A stretch of 64,000 nt of DNA from an uncultured Ruminococcus sp. GTDB lineage: Bacteria > Bacillota > Clostridia > Oscillospirales > Ruminococcaceae. The stretch's first letter is position 1. Every line of letters begins with the position of its first letter. Of the stretch, positions 44,227-53,007 are shown in pieces. The notes under the pieces are model-generated. The model did no database searches, was not told the DNA's origin, and was given only the letters and a program-made list of their open reading frames with translations. The stretch is taken from positions 64,197 through 128,196 of the forward strand of contig CADAEJ010000004.1 of the NCBI GenBank assembly GCA_902786965.1. Reading direction: 5' to 3'. The translations under genes were made by a program, and so were the position numbers.

Positions 44227-44401
44227 ATATAGGGCAAAAATCTGCCTTTTATTCGTTTTTATGATTGTTTGCGAAATTTTTCGGTACAATAAGCAATAGA
44301 TAAAACGTCACAAGCAATATGGAGCTTGTGTACGGCAAAGTCGAATATAGTACGCTTTCCTTTTCACTTAATCATCAGCGAAAAGCACTGAACGTGCAAT
44401 T

Positions 44402-44529
44402 CGCAAAAGGTTGTTAGCGACAGTGAGGCGCAGCGAGGGCGTTTACAACCGAGCAGCCGAACCGAGCGAGACCTTTTGCGACGACGATGTCGAGGTGACT
44501 AACCGAGAACGTCATAGATGACGTTCTCG
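44402..44529. repeat. Region of large inverted repeats
   Basis: CGCAAAAGGT (44402-44411) is mirrored exactly by ACCTTTTGCG (44471-44480), enclosing a GC-rich stretch with GCGAG/GAGCG-like motifs. A second palindrome has 12-bp arms CGAGAACGTCAT (44504-44515) and ATGACGTTCTCG (44518-44529) with only 2 bases between. Neither has a terminator-type T tail. Within it, GTCGAGGTGAC (44490-44499 region) repeats the 3' end of the nearby tRNA. Confidence 0.6.
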
Positions 44530-44622
44530 CTAACAAGTACCCGCCCGCGACAAAATAAAAATCCGTCACACCTCGCAATGCTCGGCAGTCGCAGTTTAAA
44601 TGCTTTGTGATGTCTTTTCATT

Positions 44623-44660
44623 GGTGACGGGACGTTGAACAGGTTCAAGTCCCGCCTACG
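44623..44660. repeat. tRNA T-arm-like fragments arranged head to head
   Basis: GGTGACGGGAC (44623-44633) followed by TTGAAC copies the minus-strand tRNA-Pro 3' end seen at 44724 onward. Directly after it GGTTCAAGTCCCG (44642-44654) is the same T-arm in the opposite direction. Together they make a 12-bp stem with one bulged G. The following CTACGACAAGAAG is similar to CGCGACAAAATAA at 44544-44556, suggesting a local duplication. Confidence 0.5.
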
Positions 44661-44717
44661 ACAAGAAGAAAAGCGCATCACGCCTCGGTTGCCTCGGCGC
44701 AATACGCTTTTCTTTAG

Positions 44718-44791
44718 TCGAGGTGACGGGACTTGAACCCACGGCCTCTGCGTCCCGAACGCAGCGCTCTACCAAACTGAGCCACACCTCG
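44718..44791 (-). tRNA. tRNA-Pro (anticodon CGG)
   Basis: A 74-nt minus-strand cloverleaf: acceptor CGAGGTG / CACCTCG with discriminator A, D-stem GCTC / GAGC, anticodon stem CTGCG / CGCAG with loop TTCGGGA (anticodon CGG), and T-loop TTCAAGT. CCA is not encoded. Confidence 0.92.
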
Positions 44792-44880
44792 AATTAGCCT
44801 ATACATTATACCGCAATTTTGATGGTTTGTCAATACCAAATTTTTATTTTTTTATTAATACACGTCAAAGAGGTCTTTTT

Positions 44881-46854
44881 ATGAAGGATGTTTTTAAACA
44901 ATTCAAGTTCAGAAAGGTCATTCTCGCCCTTGCAGATATGTTTATGGTGGCGGTGTCCTCTCTGATAACCAACTTTATGCTCAACGGTCTGCGTTTTTAC
45001 AAGCAGACTATGCTCCCGCGCGAAATGTTCATCTCGATAAGCATCAGTATGCTTTGCTGCGTGGCTTGTCTGACGATAACGGGCGCATACAGCAAGATGT
45101 GGAGATATTTCAAAAAGAGCGATTATCTCTCCTGCATTTACGGCATAGTGCTGGGCATGTCCGCGGCATACTTTATCGTCACTATCGCCAACGTAAAGGC
45201 TCCGTGGCAGTATGCTATCATCCACGGGTTGTTCTCAATGCTGTTCATATGCCTGTTCAGATTTGTGTTCAAGCACACGTTCATCGAGATAAGCGACACC
45301 GAAAGCTCATCATCGCCGTACAAGAGGACGATGATAATCGGCGGCGGACGTGCGGGCGCGACTATCATACGCGAGATATTCGGCATCAGGCAGCTGCCCG
45401 ATGTAAAGAACACTCCCTACGAGCCTGTATGTATCATTGACGATGACGCGCGAAAGCTCGGGACATCTGTCGGCGGCGTTCAGGTAGTCGGCACAACGGG
45501 CGAGATACAAAAGTACGTTGACGAAATGAACATCGAACAGATAATCTTTGCTATCCCCTCCTGCAACGAGGAGGACAGGCAGCGTATCCTTGACATCTGT
45601 TCAAAGACATCGCTTCCGGTAAAGGTCATCCCGTTCATCAGCAACGTGGTCTTTGGCGATGACAGCAACCCTGTTGTCAATCAGATACACGACATCAAGG
45701 TCGAGGACCTGCTCGGGCGCGAGCCTATCAGGTTTGACAATGACGATATAAAGAGCTTTATCGTCGGCAAGGTCTGCATGGTGACCGGCGGCGGCGGAAG
45801 CATCGGCTCGGAGCTGGTGCGCCAGATAGCGAAATACGAGCCAAAGCAGATAATCATTGTTGACATCTATGAGAACAATGCCTACGAGATACAGCAGGAG
45901 CTCATCATGGAGTACGGCAGCAAGCTCAACCTTGTAACGCTTATCGCATCGGTGCGCGACTATTTCAGAATGAACCAGATATTTGAGAAATACAAGCCCG
46001 AGATAGTCTTCCACGCGGCTGCACACAAGCACGTACCGCTGATGGAGGTATCACCGATGGAGGCGATAAAAAACAACGTTATCGGTACATTCAACGTTGC
46101 AACTATCGCACAGTTCCACAAGGTAAAGAAGTTTGTAATGATCTCCACCGACAAGGCGGTAAATCCGACAAACGTTATGGGTGCTTCAAAGCGCTGCTGT
46201 GAGATGATAATGCAGTACCTTTCGCAGCAAAAGACAAACACGACAGAGTTCGTAACAACGCGCTTTGGCAACGTGCTTGGCTCAAACGGCTCTGTAATAC
46301 CGCTTTTCAAAAAGCAGATAGAGGACGGCAAACCCGTTACGGTAACACACCCCGATATCATCAGATACTTTATGACCATACCCGAGGCTGTGAGCCTTGT
46401 GCTTGAGGCAGCATCCTTTGCAAAGGGCGGCGAGGTATTCGTGCTTGATATGGGTAAGCCTGTCAGGATCGTGGCGCTTGCCGAAAACCTTATAAGAATG
46501 TACGGCAAAAAGCCTTACGAGGACGTAAAGATAATCTTTACGGGGCTTCGTCCGGGCGAAAAGATAAAGGAAGAGCTGCTTATGGACGAGGAGGGGCTGA
46601 AAAAGACCTCCAACAAGCTCATATTTATCGGCAGCCAGATACAGATAGACCCCGACAGCTTTATCGACTCTCTGACAATGCTGCGTGACGCTGCACAGGA
46701 AAACAACGAGCAGGTCGCAGTTGAGGCACTGCACAAGATGGTGCCTACATTTACTACCCCTGAAGAATTCAACAGCAAAACGGTCATCACCAAGAATGAC
46801 TACAAGGATTACGATGAACACAGCAGCTCTGACAAGGACGCTGTTACCGTATGA
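44881..46854 (+). CDS. Polysaccharide nucleoside-diphosphate-sugar epimerase/dehydratase (CapD/EpsC/FlaA1 family)
   Basis: 657 residues from the ATG at 44881. Residues 1-130 hold about four membrane helices. A CoA-binding-like domain with IIGGGRAGATIIREI (near 155) follows, then a Rossmann SDR domain with VTGGGGSIGSELVRQI near 300. The active site STDKAVNPTNVMGASKR near 420 has the Lys but Met in place of the usual Tyr, as in this subfamily. It should modify UDP-GlcNAc-type sugars for surface polysaccharide. It heads a three-gene module with the kinase and phosphatase below. Confidence 0.92.
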   Translation: MKDVFKQFKFRKVILALADMFMVAVSSLITNFMLNGLRFYKQTMLPREMFISISISMLCCVACLTITGAYSKMWRYFKKSDYLSCIYGIVLGMSAAYFIVTIANVKAPWQYAIIHGLFSMLFICLFRFVFKHTFIEISDTESSSSPYKRTMIIGGGRAGATIIREIFGIRQLPDVKNTPYEPVCIIDDDARKLGTSVGGVQVVGTTGEIQKYVDEMNIEQIIFAIPSCNEEDRQRILDICSKTSLPVKVIPFISNVVFGDDSNPVVNQIHDIKVEDLLGREPIRFDNDDIKSFIVGKVCMVTGGGGSIGSELVRQIAKYEPKQIIIVDIYENNAYEIQQELIMEYGSKLNLVTLIASVRDYFRMNQIFEKYKPEIVFHAAAHKHVPLMEVSPMEAIKNNVIGTFNVATIAQFHKVKKFVMISTDKAVNPTNVMGASKRCCEMIMQYLSQQKTNTTEFVTTRFGNVLGSNGSVIPLFKKQIEDGKPVTVTHPDIIRYFMTIPEAVSLVLEAASFAKGGEVFVLDMGKPVRIVALAENLIRMYGKKPYEDVKIIFTGLRPGEKIKEELLMDEEGLKKTSNKLIFIGSQIQIDPDSFIDSLTMLRDAAQENNEQVAVEALHKMVPTFTTPEEFNSKTVITKNDYKDYDEHSSSDKDAVTV

Positions 46855-46892
46855 CCGCCGGCTGACAATTATATTACGAAAGGAAAAGTGAC

Positions 46893-48440
46893 ATGCAGGA
46901 AAATCAGGAAGAGCTTTCTTTAAAGGACATATTCAGTCTGCTTATCTCGAAGATATGGATAATAATAATCATGGGCATCGTAGGCTTCGGCATCGCGTTT
47001 TGTATCTCTAAATTCGTTATGCCGCTGAAATACAGCTCAACAGTATCCATGTATGTAAAGAGCAACGCCAACAAAAGCAAAGAGGATGCCAATGTCAACC
47101 TCAACGAGCTGAACGCATCAAAATCTCTCGTTTCGACTTATATCGTTGTACTGAAGAACACAAGCGTTCTTAAAGAGGTAGGCAACGAGCTTATCAGTAT
47201 GATAGATACTAACGAGGATCTCACAGAAGAGAAGATCAAAAAGTGCTTCAGCATATCAAGTGACGGCACTATCAGCCCAAGCTCCATACTTAACTGCGTA
47301 AGTATGAAATCTTCGGAAGGTACCGAGGTCCTTGAGATCTCCGCAGTGACAAAAGACCCTGTCGTTTCAGCGGCTCTTTGCAACAGCTTTTCAAAGGTCG
47401 CTCCGGGAGTTCTGGTGCGTGTTGTAGGCGCAGGTTCGGTCGAAACTATCGGTGAGGCAGAGCCCAGGTACACACCTGTTTCGCCAAGAACAAAGATGAA
47501 CTGCCTTATAGGCGGATTTGCAGGCGCTTTCCTTGCGATCGTTTTCATAATAGTTGCTGACCTGCTGGATAACTCGATCAAGTCAGCTGACGATATTACC
47601 CACAAGTTCGACATCGCCGTTATCGGTGAGATCGACCAGTTCGGTACATCAAAGATCAAAAAGGGTGAGGCATCGATATCTGCAAAGAGATACACGATAC
47701 TTGACCCCGATACGCCTTTCTACGTCAACGAGTCCTACAAGGCGATGAGAACCAACATCACCTTTGCGCTTGCTGCAAGCACTTCGAGAAACAAGAACGT
47801 GTTCGCTGTTGCCAGCGCAAACCCGAGCGAAGGTAAATCCACCACGGCAGCCAACATCGCGATAGCACTTTCACAGATGGACTGCAAGGTACTGCTCGTT
47901 GATGCTGACCTGCGTAAGCCTGTTCAGCACAGGATATTCAAGGTAAACAACAAGCTCGGTCTTACAAACGTGCTTGTACAGATGGAGATATTCGAGGACT
48001 GCGTAAAGAGAGAGGTCATCCCCAACCTTGACCTGCTCACCACAGGTACAAAGCCTCCGAACCCGTCCGAGATCCTTGCATCCGATTACACCGCTGACGT
48101 TCTTTCGGGACTTTCACAGATGTATGACTATGTTATCATAGATACACCGCCTGTAAACGTTGTCAGCGATGCAATGGTTATCAGCAAATCTATCGCGGGC
48201 ATACTGCTTGTCCTCAAATACGGCGTTACCACCTACGAAGACCTCAAGGAAGCTACGAGAAAAACAGAACTTTCAAATACAAGCATCGTCGGCTGCGTAC
48301 TCAACGGCATAAAGAGAAGAAGCGGCTCTCACAGCTACAAGTACAAGTATAAGTATAAGTACAAGAACTACTATTCCTACGGCTACGGCAGCAGCGGAAA
48401 GAAATCAAACGACGATGATGCTAATACCGTAAACGATTGA
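46893..48440 (+). CDS. Fused Wzz chain-length protein and BY-type tyrosine kinase
   Basis: 515 residues. Residues about 10-225 are a Wzz/CapA domain with two membrane helices (22-42 and 204-224) and a Pro-containing segment before the second (RYTPVSPRTK). From about 280 the cytoplasmic kinase follows: Walker A ANPSEGKSTTAANIA near 308, A' VLLVDADLRKP near 333 and Walker B YVIIDTPP near 410. The C-terminus has a Tyr cluster (about nine Tyr in residues 481-499) for autophosphorylation. In most Firmicutes the two parts are separate proteins; here they are joined. It should control exopolysaccharide length. Confidence 0.92.
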   Translation: MQENQEELSLKDIFSLLISKIWIIIIMGIVGFGIAFCISKFVMPLKYSSTVSMYVKSNANKSKEDANVNLNELNASKSLVSTYIVVLKNTSVLKEVGNELISMIDTNEDLTEEKIKKCFSISSDGTISPSSILNCVSMKSSEGTEVLEISAVTKDPVVSAALCNSFSKVAPGVLVRVVGAGSVETIGEAEPRYTPVSPRTKMNCLIGGFAGAFLAIVFIIVADLLDNSIKSADDITHKFDIAVIGEIDQFGTSKIKKGEASISAKRYTILDPDTPFYVNESYKAMRTNITFALAASTSRNKNVFAVASANPSEGKSTTAANIAIALSQMDCKVLLVDADLRKPVQHRIFKVNNKLGLTNVLVQMEIFEDCVKREVIPNLDLLTTGTKPPNPSEILASDYTADVLSGLSQMYDYVIIDTPPVNVVSDAMVISKSIAGILLVLKYGVTTYEDLKEATRKTELSNTSIVGCVLNGIKRRSGSHSYKYKYKYKYKNYYSYGYGSSGKKSNDDDANTVND

Positions 48441-48465
48441 CGCTTATACAGTTAGGAGAAACAAC

Positions 48466-49152
48466 TTGCTTACAGACCACCACAGCCACATACTCCCCGG
48501 CATTGATGACGGCGCAAAAAATGTGGAGATGTCGCTTGAAATGATACGCGCCCTCAAACAGCAGGGCGTTGAGCGTATCGTTGCAACACCGCATTTTTAC
48601 GCGCACAGGGAGGACGGCATTGACGCTTACCTGCAAAAAAGGCAGCACGCCTTTGATACGCTTATGGCGCACAACCCTGCAACAGAAAACATACTTCTCG
48701 GCGCAGAGGTCGCTATCGAGCGCGGGATCTCCGAGCTTGACGGCATACAAAAGCTCGCCTTTGAGGGAACAAACTACATACTGCTTGAGTTTCCATACAC
48801 CAGCTTTGCTGACTGGATGATCGAGGAGATAGAGAATATCACCTACAATTTCAAGCTTACGCCTATCATCGCGCACCTGCACCGCTATACAGATGACTAT
48901 TCAAAGGAGCAGATGCAAAGCGTGCTTTCGCTGGGCGCGCTGATACAGTTCAACAACGAGGTGTTTGAAACGTGGGGCGGAAAGCGCTTTCTGAAAAGCG
49001 TGATATCAAGCGGTCACGAGATAGTCTTTGGCAGCGACACGCACAATATGAAAACGCGCAAGCCGAATTTCGACCTGCTGCTGAAAAAAGCAAAACCCGA
49101 ATGGATCAAACGTTCCGATGCTCTGCTTGATAAACCAAAGGTACATATCTGA
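48466..49152 (+). CDS. CpsB/CapC-type protein-tyrosine phosphatase (PHP family)
   Basis: 228 residues; start TTG at 48466 after AGGAGA. PHP metal-binding motifs are DHHSHILPGIDDGA at the N-terminus, ATPHFYAHRED near 43, AEVAIE near 85, AHLHRY near 137 and GSDTHNM near 190. It removes phosphate from the tyrosine cluster of the BY-kinase, closing the phosphorylation cycle. No glycosyltransferase or flippase gene follows; a terminator ends the module. Confidence 0.92.
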   Translation: MLTDHHSHILPGIDDGAKNVEMSLEMIRALKQQGVERIVATPHFYAHREDGIDAYLQKRQHAFDTLMAHNPATENILLGAEVAIERGISELDGIQKLAFEGTNYILLEFPYTSFADWMIEEIENITYNFKLTPIIAHLHRYTDDYSKEQMQSVLSLGALIQFNNEVFETWGGKRFLKSVISSGHEIVFGSDTHNMKTRKPNFDLLLKKAKPEWIKRSDALLDKPKVHI

Positions 49153-49156
49153 TACC

Positions 49157-49192
49157 AAAGACGGAAAGCCGCGCGCTCTCCGTCTTTTTTTT
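49157..49192 (+). terminator. Terminator of the polysaccharide control module
   Basis: Perfect 9-bp stem AAAGACGGA / TCCGTCTTT followed by further T residues. Confidence 0.85.
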
Positions 49193-49214
49193 ACCGAGGC
49201 GTGTACACCGCGGG

Positions 49215-49243
49215 TTGCAATTTTTCGCAAGATGTGCTATTAT
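49215..49243 (+). promoter_or_regulatory. Promoter of the CorC-like and K+ channel genes
   Basis: TTGCAA, 17-bp spacer, TATTAT, 50 bp before the ATG at 49293. Confidence 0.7.
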
Positions 49244-49292
49244 TAGCATACACACGAATAATCAGACAACAAAAGAGGAAATAATAGGATCA

Positions 49293-50540
49293 ATGGAAAT
49301 AGCAGCGATAATCATACTACTTATCATATCCGCGATATGCTCGGCGACCGAAACGGCGTTTTCCTCGTGCAACAGGATACGCCTTAAAAAGCTTGCTGAT
49401 GACGGCAACAAAAGCGCAAAGAACGCGCTGTACATATGCGAACATTTTGACAAAGCGCTCACGGCGATACTTATCGGCAACAATGTGGTGAACATTCTTT
49501 CATCGGCACTTGCGACCGTGCTTTTCACAAAGCATCTGGGCAAGGGCAGCGTGGGTGCGGCAACGCTGGTAATGACGGTGCTTGTGCTTATCTTCGGCGA
49601 GATACTGCCAAAGAGCCTTGCAAAAGAAAACTCCGAATCGTTCTCGATACTTATGGCGGCACCTCTGCGCGCGTTTATGTTCATCATCACGCCGCTGATA
49701 TGGCTTTTCTCGGGGCTTGCAGGGCTTGTTACGCGCTTTGCGGGCAGGAACAAGAAAAAGGAAGAGCCGTCGATAACCGAGGAGGAGCTTAAATACATCA
49801 TTGACGAGATAGAGGACGAGGGCGTGCTGGAGGAGCAAGAATCCGACCTTGTACGCTCGGCGCTTGAATTTGACGAGATAACCATCGACAAGATACTTGT
49901 GCCGCGCGTCAGCATCGAGGCGGTAGAGGTCGGTGACAGTCTTGATAAGGTCAGGGATATTTTCATATCCACAAAATACAGCCGACTGCCCGTTTACGAA
50001 AAGGATATTGACCACATCATCGGTGTTATACATCAATCGGACGTGTTTGAGATAATCCTTGGGAAAAAGAAAAAGAGCCTGCGCGATATAATGAAAAAGC
50101 CCGTGTACATCAGCGAGACTATCCGCATATCAGAGGCGCTGAAAATAATGCAGAAGGCAAAGGTACACCTTGCCGTTGTTATCGACCAGTACGGCGGTAC
50201 GGAGGGCATATGCACGCTTGAGGACATCATAGAGGAGCTTGTCGGCGAGATATACGACGAGAGCGACGGCGACGATACCAGCTTTGTCAGGCGCGCAGAC
50301 GGTACGGTGGTCATCTCCCCCGAGCTTTCGGTAAGCGACTTTCTTGACAGAATGGAGCTTGACGAGGACACCATACAGACGGATATGAACTCCATGGGCG
50401 GCTGGGTGATGGATATGCTTGACAGGATACCCGAAAATGACGAATGTATACTTTGCCCGCCGTTTGAGATAACCGTGAAAATGGAGGACGAGCAAAGGAT
50501 AGAGCGCATGGTGATAAAGCTTGACAAACAGGAGGCATAG
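49293..50540 (+). CDS. Hemolysin C/CorC-type transporter (DUF21 - CBS pair - CorC_HlyC)
   Basis: 415 residues from the ATG at 49293. The N-terminal ~175 residues are a DUF21/CNNM membrane domain with ALSATETAFSS-like features (SATETAFSSCNRIRLKK) and GEILPKSLAKE. Two CBS domains cover about 200-320, with TKYSRLPVYEKDIDHIIGV and VVIDQYGGTEGI...EDIIEELVGEI. The C-terminal CorC_HlyC domain starts near 335. The family is linked to Mg2+/Co2+ export or sensing. It is followed 3 bp later by the channel gene. Confidence 0.92.
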   Translation: MEIAAIIILLIISAICSATETAFSSCNRIRLKKLADDGNKSAKNALYICEHFDKALTAILIGNNVVNILSSALATVLFTKHLGKGSVGAATLVMTVLVLIFGEILPKSLAKENSESFSILMAAPLRAFMFIITPLIWLFSGLAGLVTRFAGRNKKKEEPSITEEELKYIIDEIEDEGVLEEQESDLVRSALEFDEITIDKILVPRVSIEAVEVGDSLDKVRDIFISTKYSRLPVYEKDIDHIIGVIHQSDVFEIILGKKKKSLRDIMKKPVYISETIRISEALKIMQKAKVHLAVVIDQYGGTEGICTLEDIIEELVGEIYDESDGDDTSFVRRADGTVVISPELSVSDFLDRMELDEDTIQTDMNSMGGWVMDMLDRIPENDECILCPPFEITVKMEDEQRIERMVIKLDKQEA

Positions 50541-50543
50541 GCT

Positions 50544-51506
50544 TTGAGAAAACGTATCTTTGAGATAATGCAGATAAGCAAAAAGGACGATGCTCCGAGC
50601 ATGGCGTTTGACATCGTGCTGGTGCTTGTGATATTCACAAATATCGCCGCGATGTTTTTGCAGACATTTTCCTCGCTGTCCGCCTACAATGATGTTTTTG
50701 AGGTGATAGAGCTCGTAACGGTCGGCTTTTTCTGCGTGGAGTATATACTGCGCATACTGACGGCGGACTACCTCTACCCCAAAAAAAGCAGGGGCAGGGC
50801 GATGATAAGATTTCTGTTTTCGTTTGACGGCGTGGTCGACCTGCTGACTATTATCCCTGCGTTTTTCCTTTCGGGCTTTGTTGCTTTCAGACTTCTGCGG
50901 GTGGTGCGTATATTCCACCTGTTCAGGATAAACTCGCAGTACGACTCGTTCAACGTGATAAAGACAGTTCTTTAAAACAAGCGCAATCAGATATTTTCAT
51001 CGGTGTTTATCATTCTGATACTGATGCTTGCATCGTCAATAGGCATTTACAGCGCCGAGCACGCGGCTCAGCCCGATGTGTTTGAGAACGCTTTTTCGGG
51101 CATCTGGTGGAGCGTTTCCGCTATGCTGACTGTCGGCTACGGCGACATCTACCCAATTACTGTTGTGGGACAGATAATGGCAATCTGCATCGCCTTTCTC
51201 GGAGTCGGAGTGGTGGCTATCCCCACAGGTATCATCAGTGCGGGATTTGTCGAGCAGTACCAGAAGGATCAGCATTCCGATATCAAGCACACCGACATTG
51301 ATAAGGTCGGCGAGATACTTGTTGGCGCAGGCAGCGAGTTTGCGGGACTTACCGTCGGCGAGATAAAAAAAGAGTACGATATGAACATTTATGTCATCAT
51401 ACGCGATGAACTGACCGTGCTTGCTACCGACAGCGTAAAGCTGAAGCAAGGCGATATACTGATAATAAATTCAGATAAGCTCGTTAAGCGCAAAAAGCGC
51501 AGATAA
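50544..51506 (+). pseudogene. Voltage-gated K+ channel gene interrupted by an in-frame TAA
   Basis: Start TTG at 50544, 8 bases after GGAGG inside the CorC-like gene. Residues 1-143 give helices S1-S4, including the S4-type RLLRVVRIFHLFR, up to NVIKTVL. A TAA at 50973-50975 follows, and the same frame then continues with NKRNQIFSS and the S5-pore-S6 region. That region has the selectivity filter TVGYGD and a C-terminal TrkA_C-like tail ending KRKKRR at 51506. Everything else is intact, so one base change (e.g. AAA or GAA to TAA) explains it. A restart at GTG 51003 has no RBS. It may be a fresh pseudogene, a sequencing error or a suppressed stop. Confidence 0.8.
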
Positions 51507-51512
51507 AACAAA

Positions 51513-51545
51513 AAAGACAGCTCACACAGAGCTGTCTTTCTTTTT
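51513..51545. terminator. Bidirectional terminator between the channel gene and gtrA
   Basis: Perfect 11-bp stem AAAGACAGCTC / GAGCTGTCTTT; the gtrA stop codon lies inside the stem. Confidence 0.8.
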
Positions 51546-52025
51546 GAATACGAAAAGCTTGCTAATTACATAATTGAGTATCAGCACGACTATATTTGCA
51601 ACTATCTTCGTCACCCAGTAGTTTATGCCCATTACCGAGTAGCCAAGCTCCATCATGACCATTTCCACCAGCAGAGTGAACACTCTTCCGCCGTAGAACG
51701 ATACCATTTCGGTAAGTATGCCCTTTTTGCCCTTGACCTTTGAATCAAACACCCATATACGATTTGTCACATACGCAAACGTCACGGCACATATCCACGA
51801 GATAAGCGTACTTATTATCGAAACAGGGTCTTTGCCAAGTCCCACAAGCTCAAGCAAGTGCTTTGAGATACCTGCGGTCACAAAGCTCACTACCGTTGTC
51901 ATCACGCCGAAAAACAGGTACATAAGCATTTCCCTGTTCTTTTGGAAAAACGGCTCGAACCAGCGGAATATTTTCAGATGCACCAGCTTGTCGAAAATAT
52001 CAGGCTGTCTTTGCTGCTCACTCAT
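51522..52025 (-). CDS. GtrA family membrane protein
   Basis: 167 residues from the ATG at 52025, which overlaps the dus stop codon. After a ~35-residue polar start come four membrane helices (about 37-57, 70-90, 108-128 and 133-153) with the family features YLFFGVMTTVVSF and NRIWVFDSK, ending in a basic FVFKKKD. GtrA proteins are thought to flip or transfer lipid-linked sugars for surface glycans. This fits the neighbouring LTA-synthase-like gene. Confidence 0.9.
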   Translation of the reverse strand: MSEQQRQPDIFDKLVHLKIFRWFEPFFQKNREMLMYLFFGVMTTVVSFVTAGISKHLLELVGLGKDPVSIISTLISWICAVTFAYVTNRIWVFDSKVKGKKGILTEMVSFYGGRVFTLLVEMVMMELGYSVMGINYWVTKIVANIVVLILNYVISKLFVFKKKDSSV

Positions 52026-53007
52026 CACTATTCTCCGTTCTTATTGCATCTATCATCTTATCAAGGTCCGAAAGGCAAATAAGCTCGCTGCATTTTCCGC
52101 GCAGCTTTGCACTGCCCTTCAAGCCCTTTATGTACCACTGCACGTTCTTGCGCGCCTCTTTCATTCCCTGCTTTTCGCCCTTGTAGGTGCATATCAGCTC
52201 GCAGTGCTTTTTCATCACCGCTATCTTTGTTTCAAGGTCGGGCTCGGGCATTACCTCACCCGTTTCAAGGTATCTTCTGACCTGCTCAAACACCCACGGT
52301 CTGCCGTAAGAGCCTCTGCCTATCATCACAAGGTCGCAGCCCGTGTAGTCATACATCGCCTTTGCGCTTTTACCGTCCGTCACATCGCCGTTGCCGATAA
52401 CGGGAATGCTCACCGCCTCTTTTACGGCTTTGATGATGTCCCAATCGGCTTTGCCGGAATAAAACTGCGTGCGCGTTCTGCCGTGACAGGTTATCGCCGA
52501 AACGCCCGTCTGCTCGAGCATTTTTGCAAACTCAACAGCGTTTTTGCTCTGCTCGTCCCAGCCTGCGCGGAATTTCACCGTCACGGGACACGCGGCATTT
52601 CTGACAACCTCACGGGCGATCTGCTCTGCCCTTTTGATATCCTTCATAAGCGCGCTGCCGCTGCCGTTTGAAACTATCTTTGGTACGGGGCAGCCCATAT
52701 TTATGTCGATAATATCGGGCTTGAACTGACCAAGCATATACGCCGCCTTGCCCATATACAAGCTCTCCTCGCCAAACAGCTGGAGGGCATACGGGCGCTC
52801 CTCGCTTTCTATCTCGCAAAGGCGCGCGGTCTTTTTGTCGCCAAAGCACAAGCCCTTTGAGGATATCATCTCGCTGACGAGATACGCAGCGCCGAAGCGT
52901 TTGCACATAAGGCGGTAGGATTTATCCGCGACTGATGCCATAGGCGCGAGCGCCGCGGTCTTGGAAATGGTGACGCTGCCTATCTTTACGGTCTGCATAT
53001 CATTCAT
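52018..53007 (-). CDS. dus: tRNA-dihydrouridine synthase (DusB-like)
   Basis: 329 residues, a TIM-barrel FMN enzyme. Motifs: LAPMASVADKSYR near 20, QLFGEE, DINMGCPVPKIVSNGSGSAL near 100, TVKFRAGWDE, TCHGRTRTQFYSG near 172 and IGNGDVTDG near 200. It reduces uridines in tRNA with NADPH. Its ATG lies within the last codons of the upstream LTA-synthase-like gene, so the three genes 55186 to 51522 are translationally linked. Confidence 0.95.
   Translation of the reverse strand: MNDMQTVKIGSVTISKTAALAPMASVADKSYRLMCKRFGAAYLVSEMISSKGLCFGDKKTARLCEIESEERPYALQLFGEESLYMGKAAYMLGQFKPDIIDINMGCPVPKIVSNGSGSALMKDIKRAEQIAREVVRNAACPVTVKFRAGWDEQSKNAVEFAKMLEQTGVSAITCHGRTRTQFYSGKADWDIIKAVKEAVSIPVIGNGDVTDGKSAKAMYDYTGCDLVMIGRGSYGRPWVFEQVRRYLETGEVMPEPDLETKIAVMKKHCELICTYKGEKQGMKEARKNVQWYIKGLKGSAKLRGKCSELICLSDLDKMIDAIRTENSDE

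Noticed and set aside
44499-44702. 67-residue minus-strand ORF in the tRNA-side repeat region
   Set aside because: It runs through palindromes and tRNA-like fragments and has no RBS.
48328-48390. Short tandem repeat encoding Tyr-Lys in the kinase gene
   Set aside because: It is the normal C-terminal tyrosine cluster of BY-kinases rather than a separate repeat element.
49262-49972. 236-residue frame opposite the CorC-like gene
   Set aside because: Ser-rich antisense reading with no RBS; the plus-strand product has complete DUF21 and CBS motifs.
51003-51506. Pore half of the K+ channel as an independent gene
   Set aside because: It is in the same frame as the voltage-sensor half, separated only by one TAA, and has no RBS of its own; treated as one interrupted gene.
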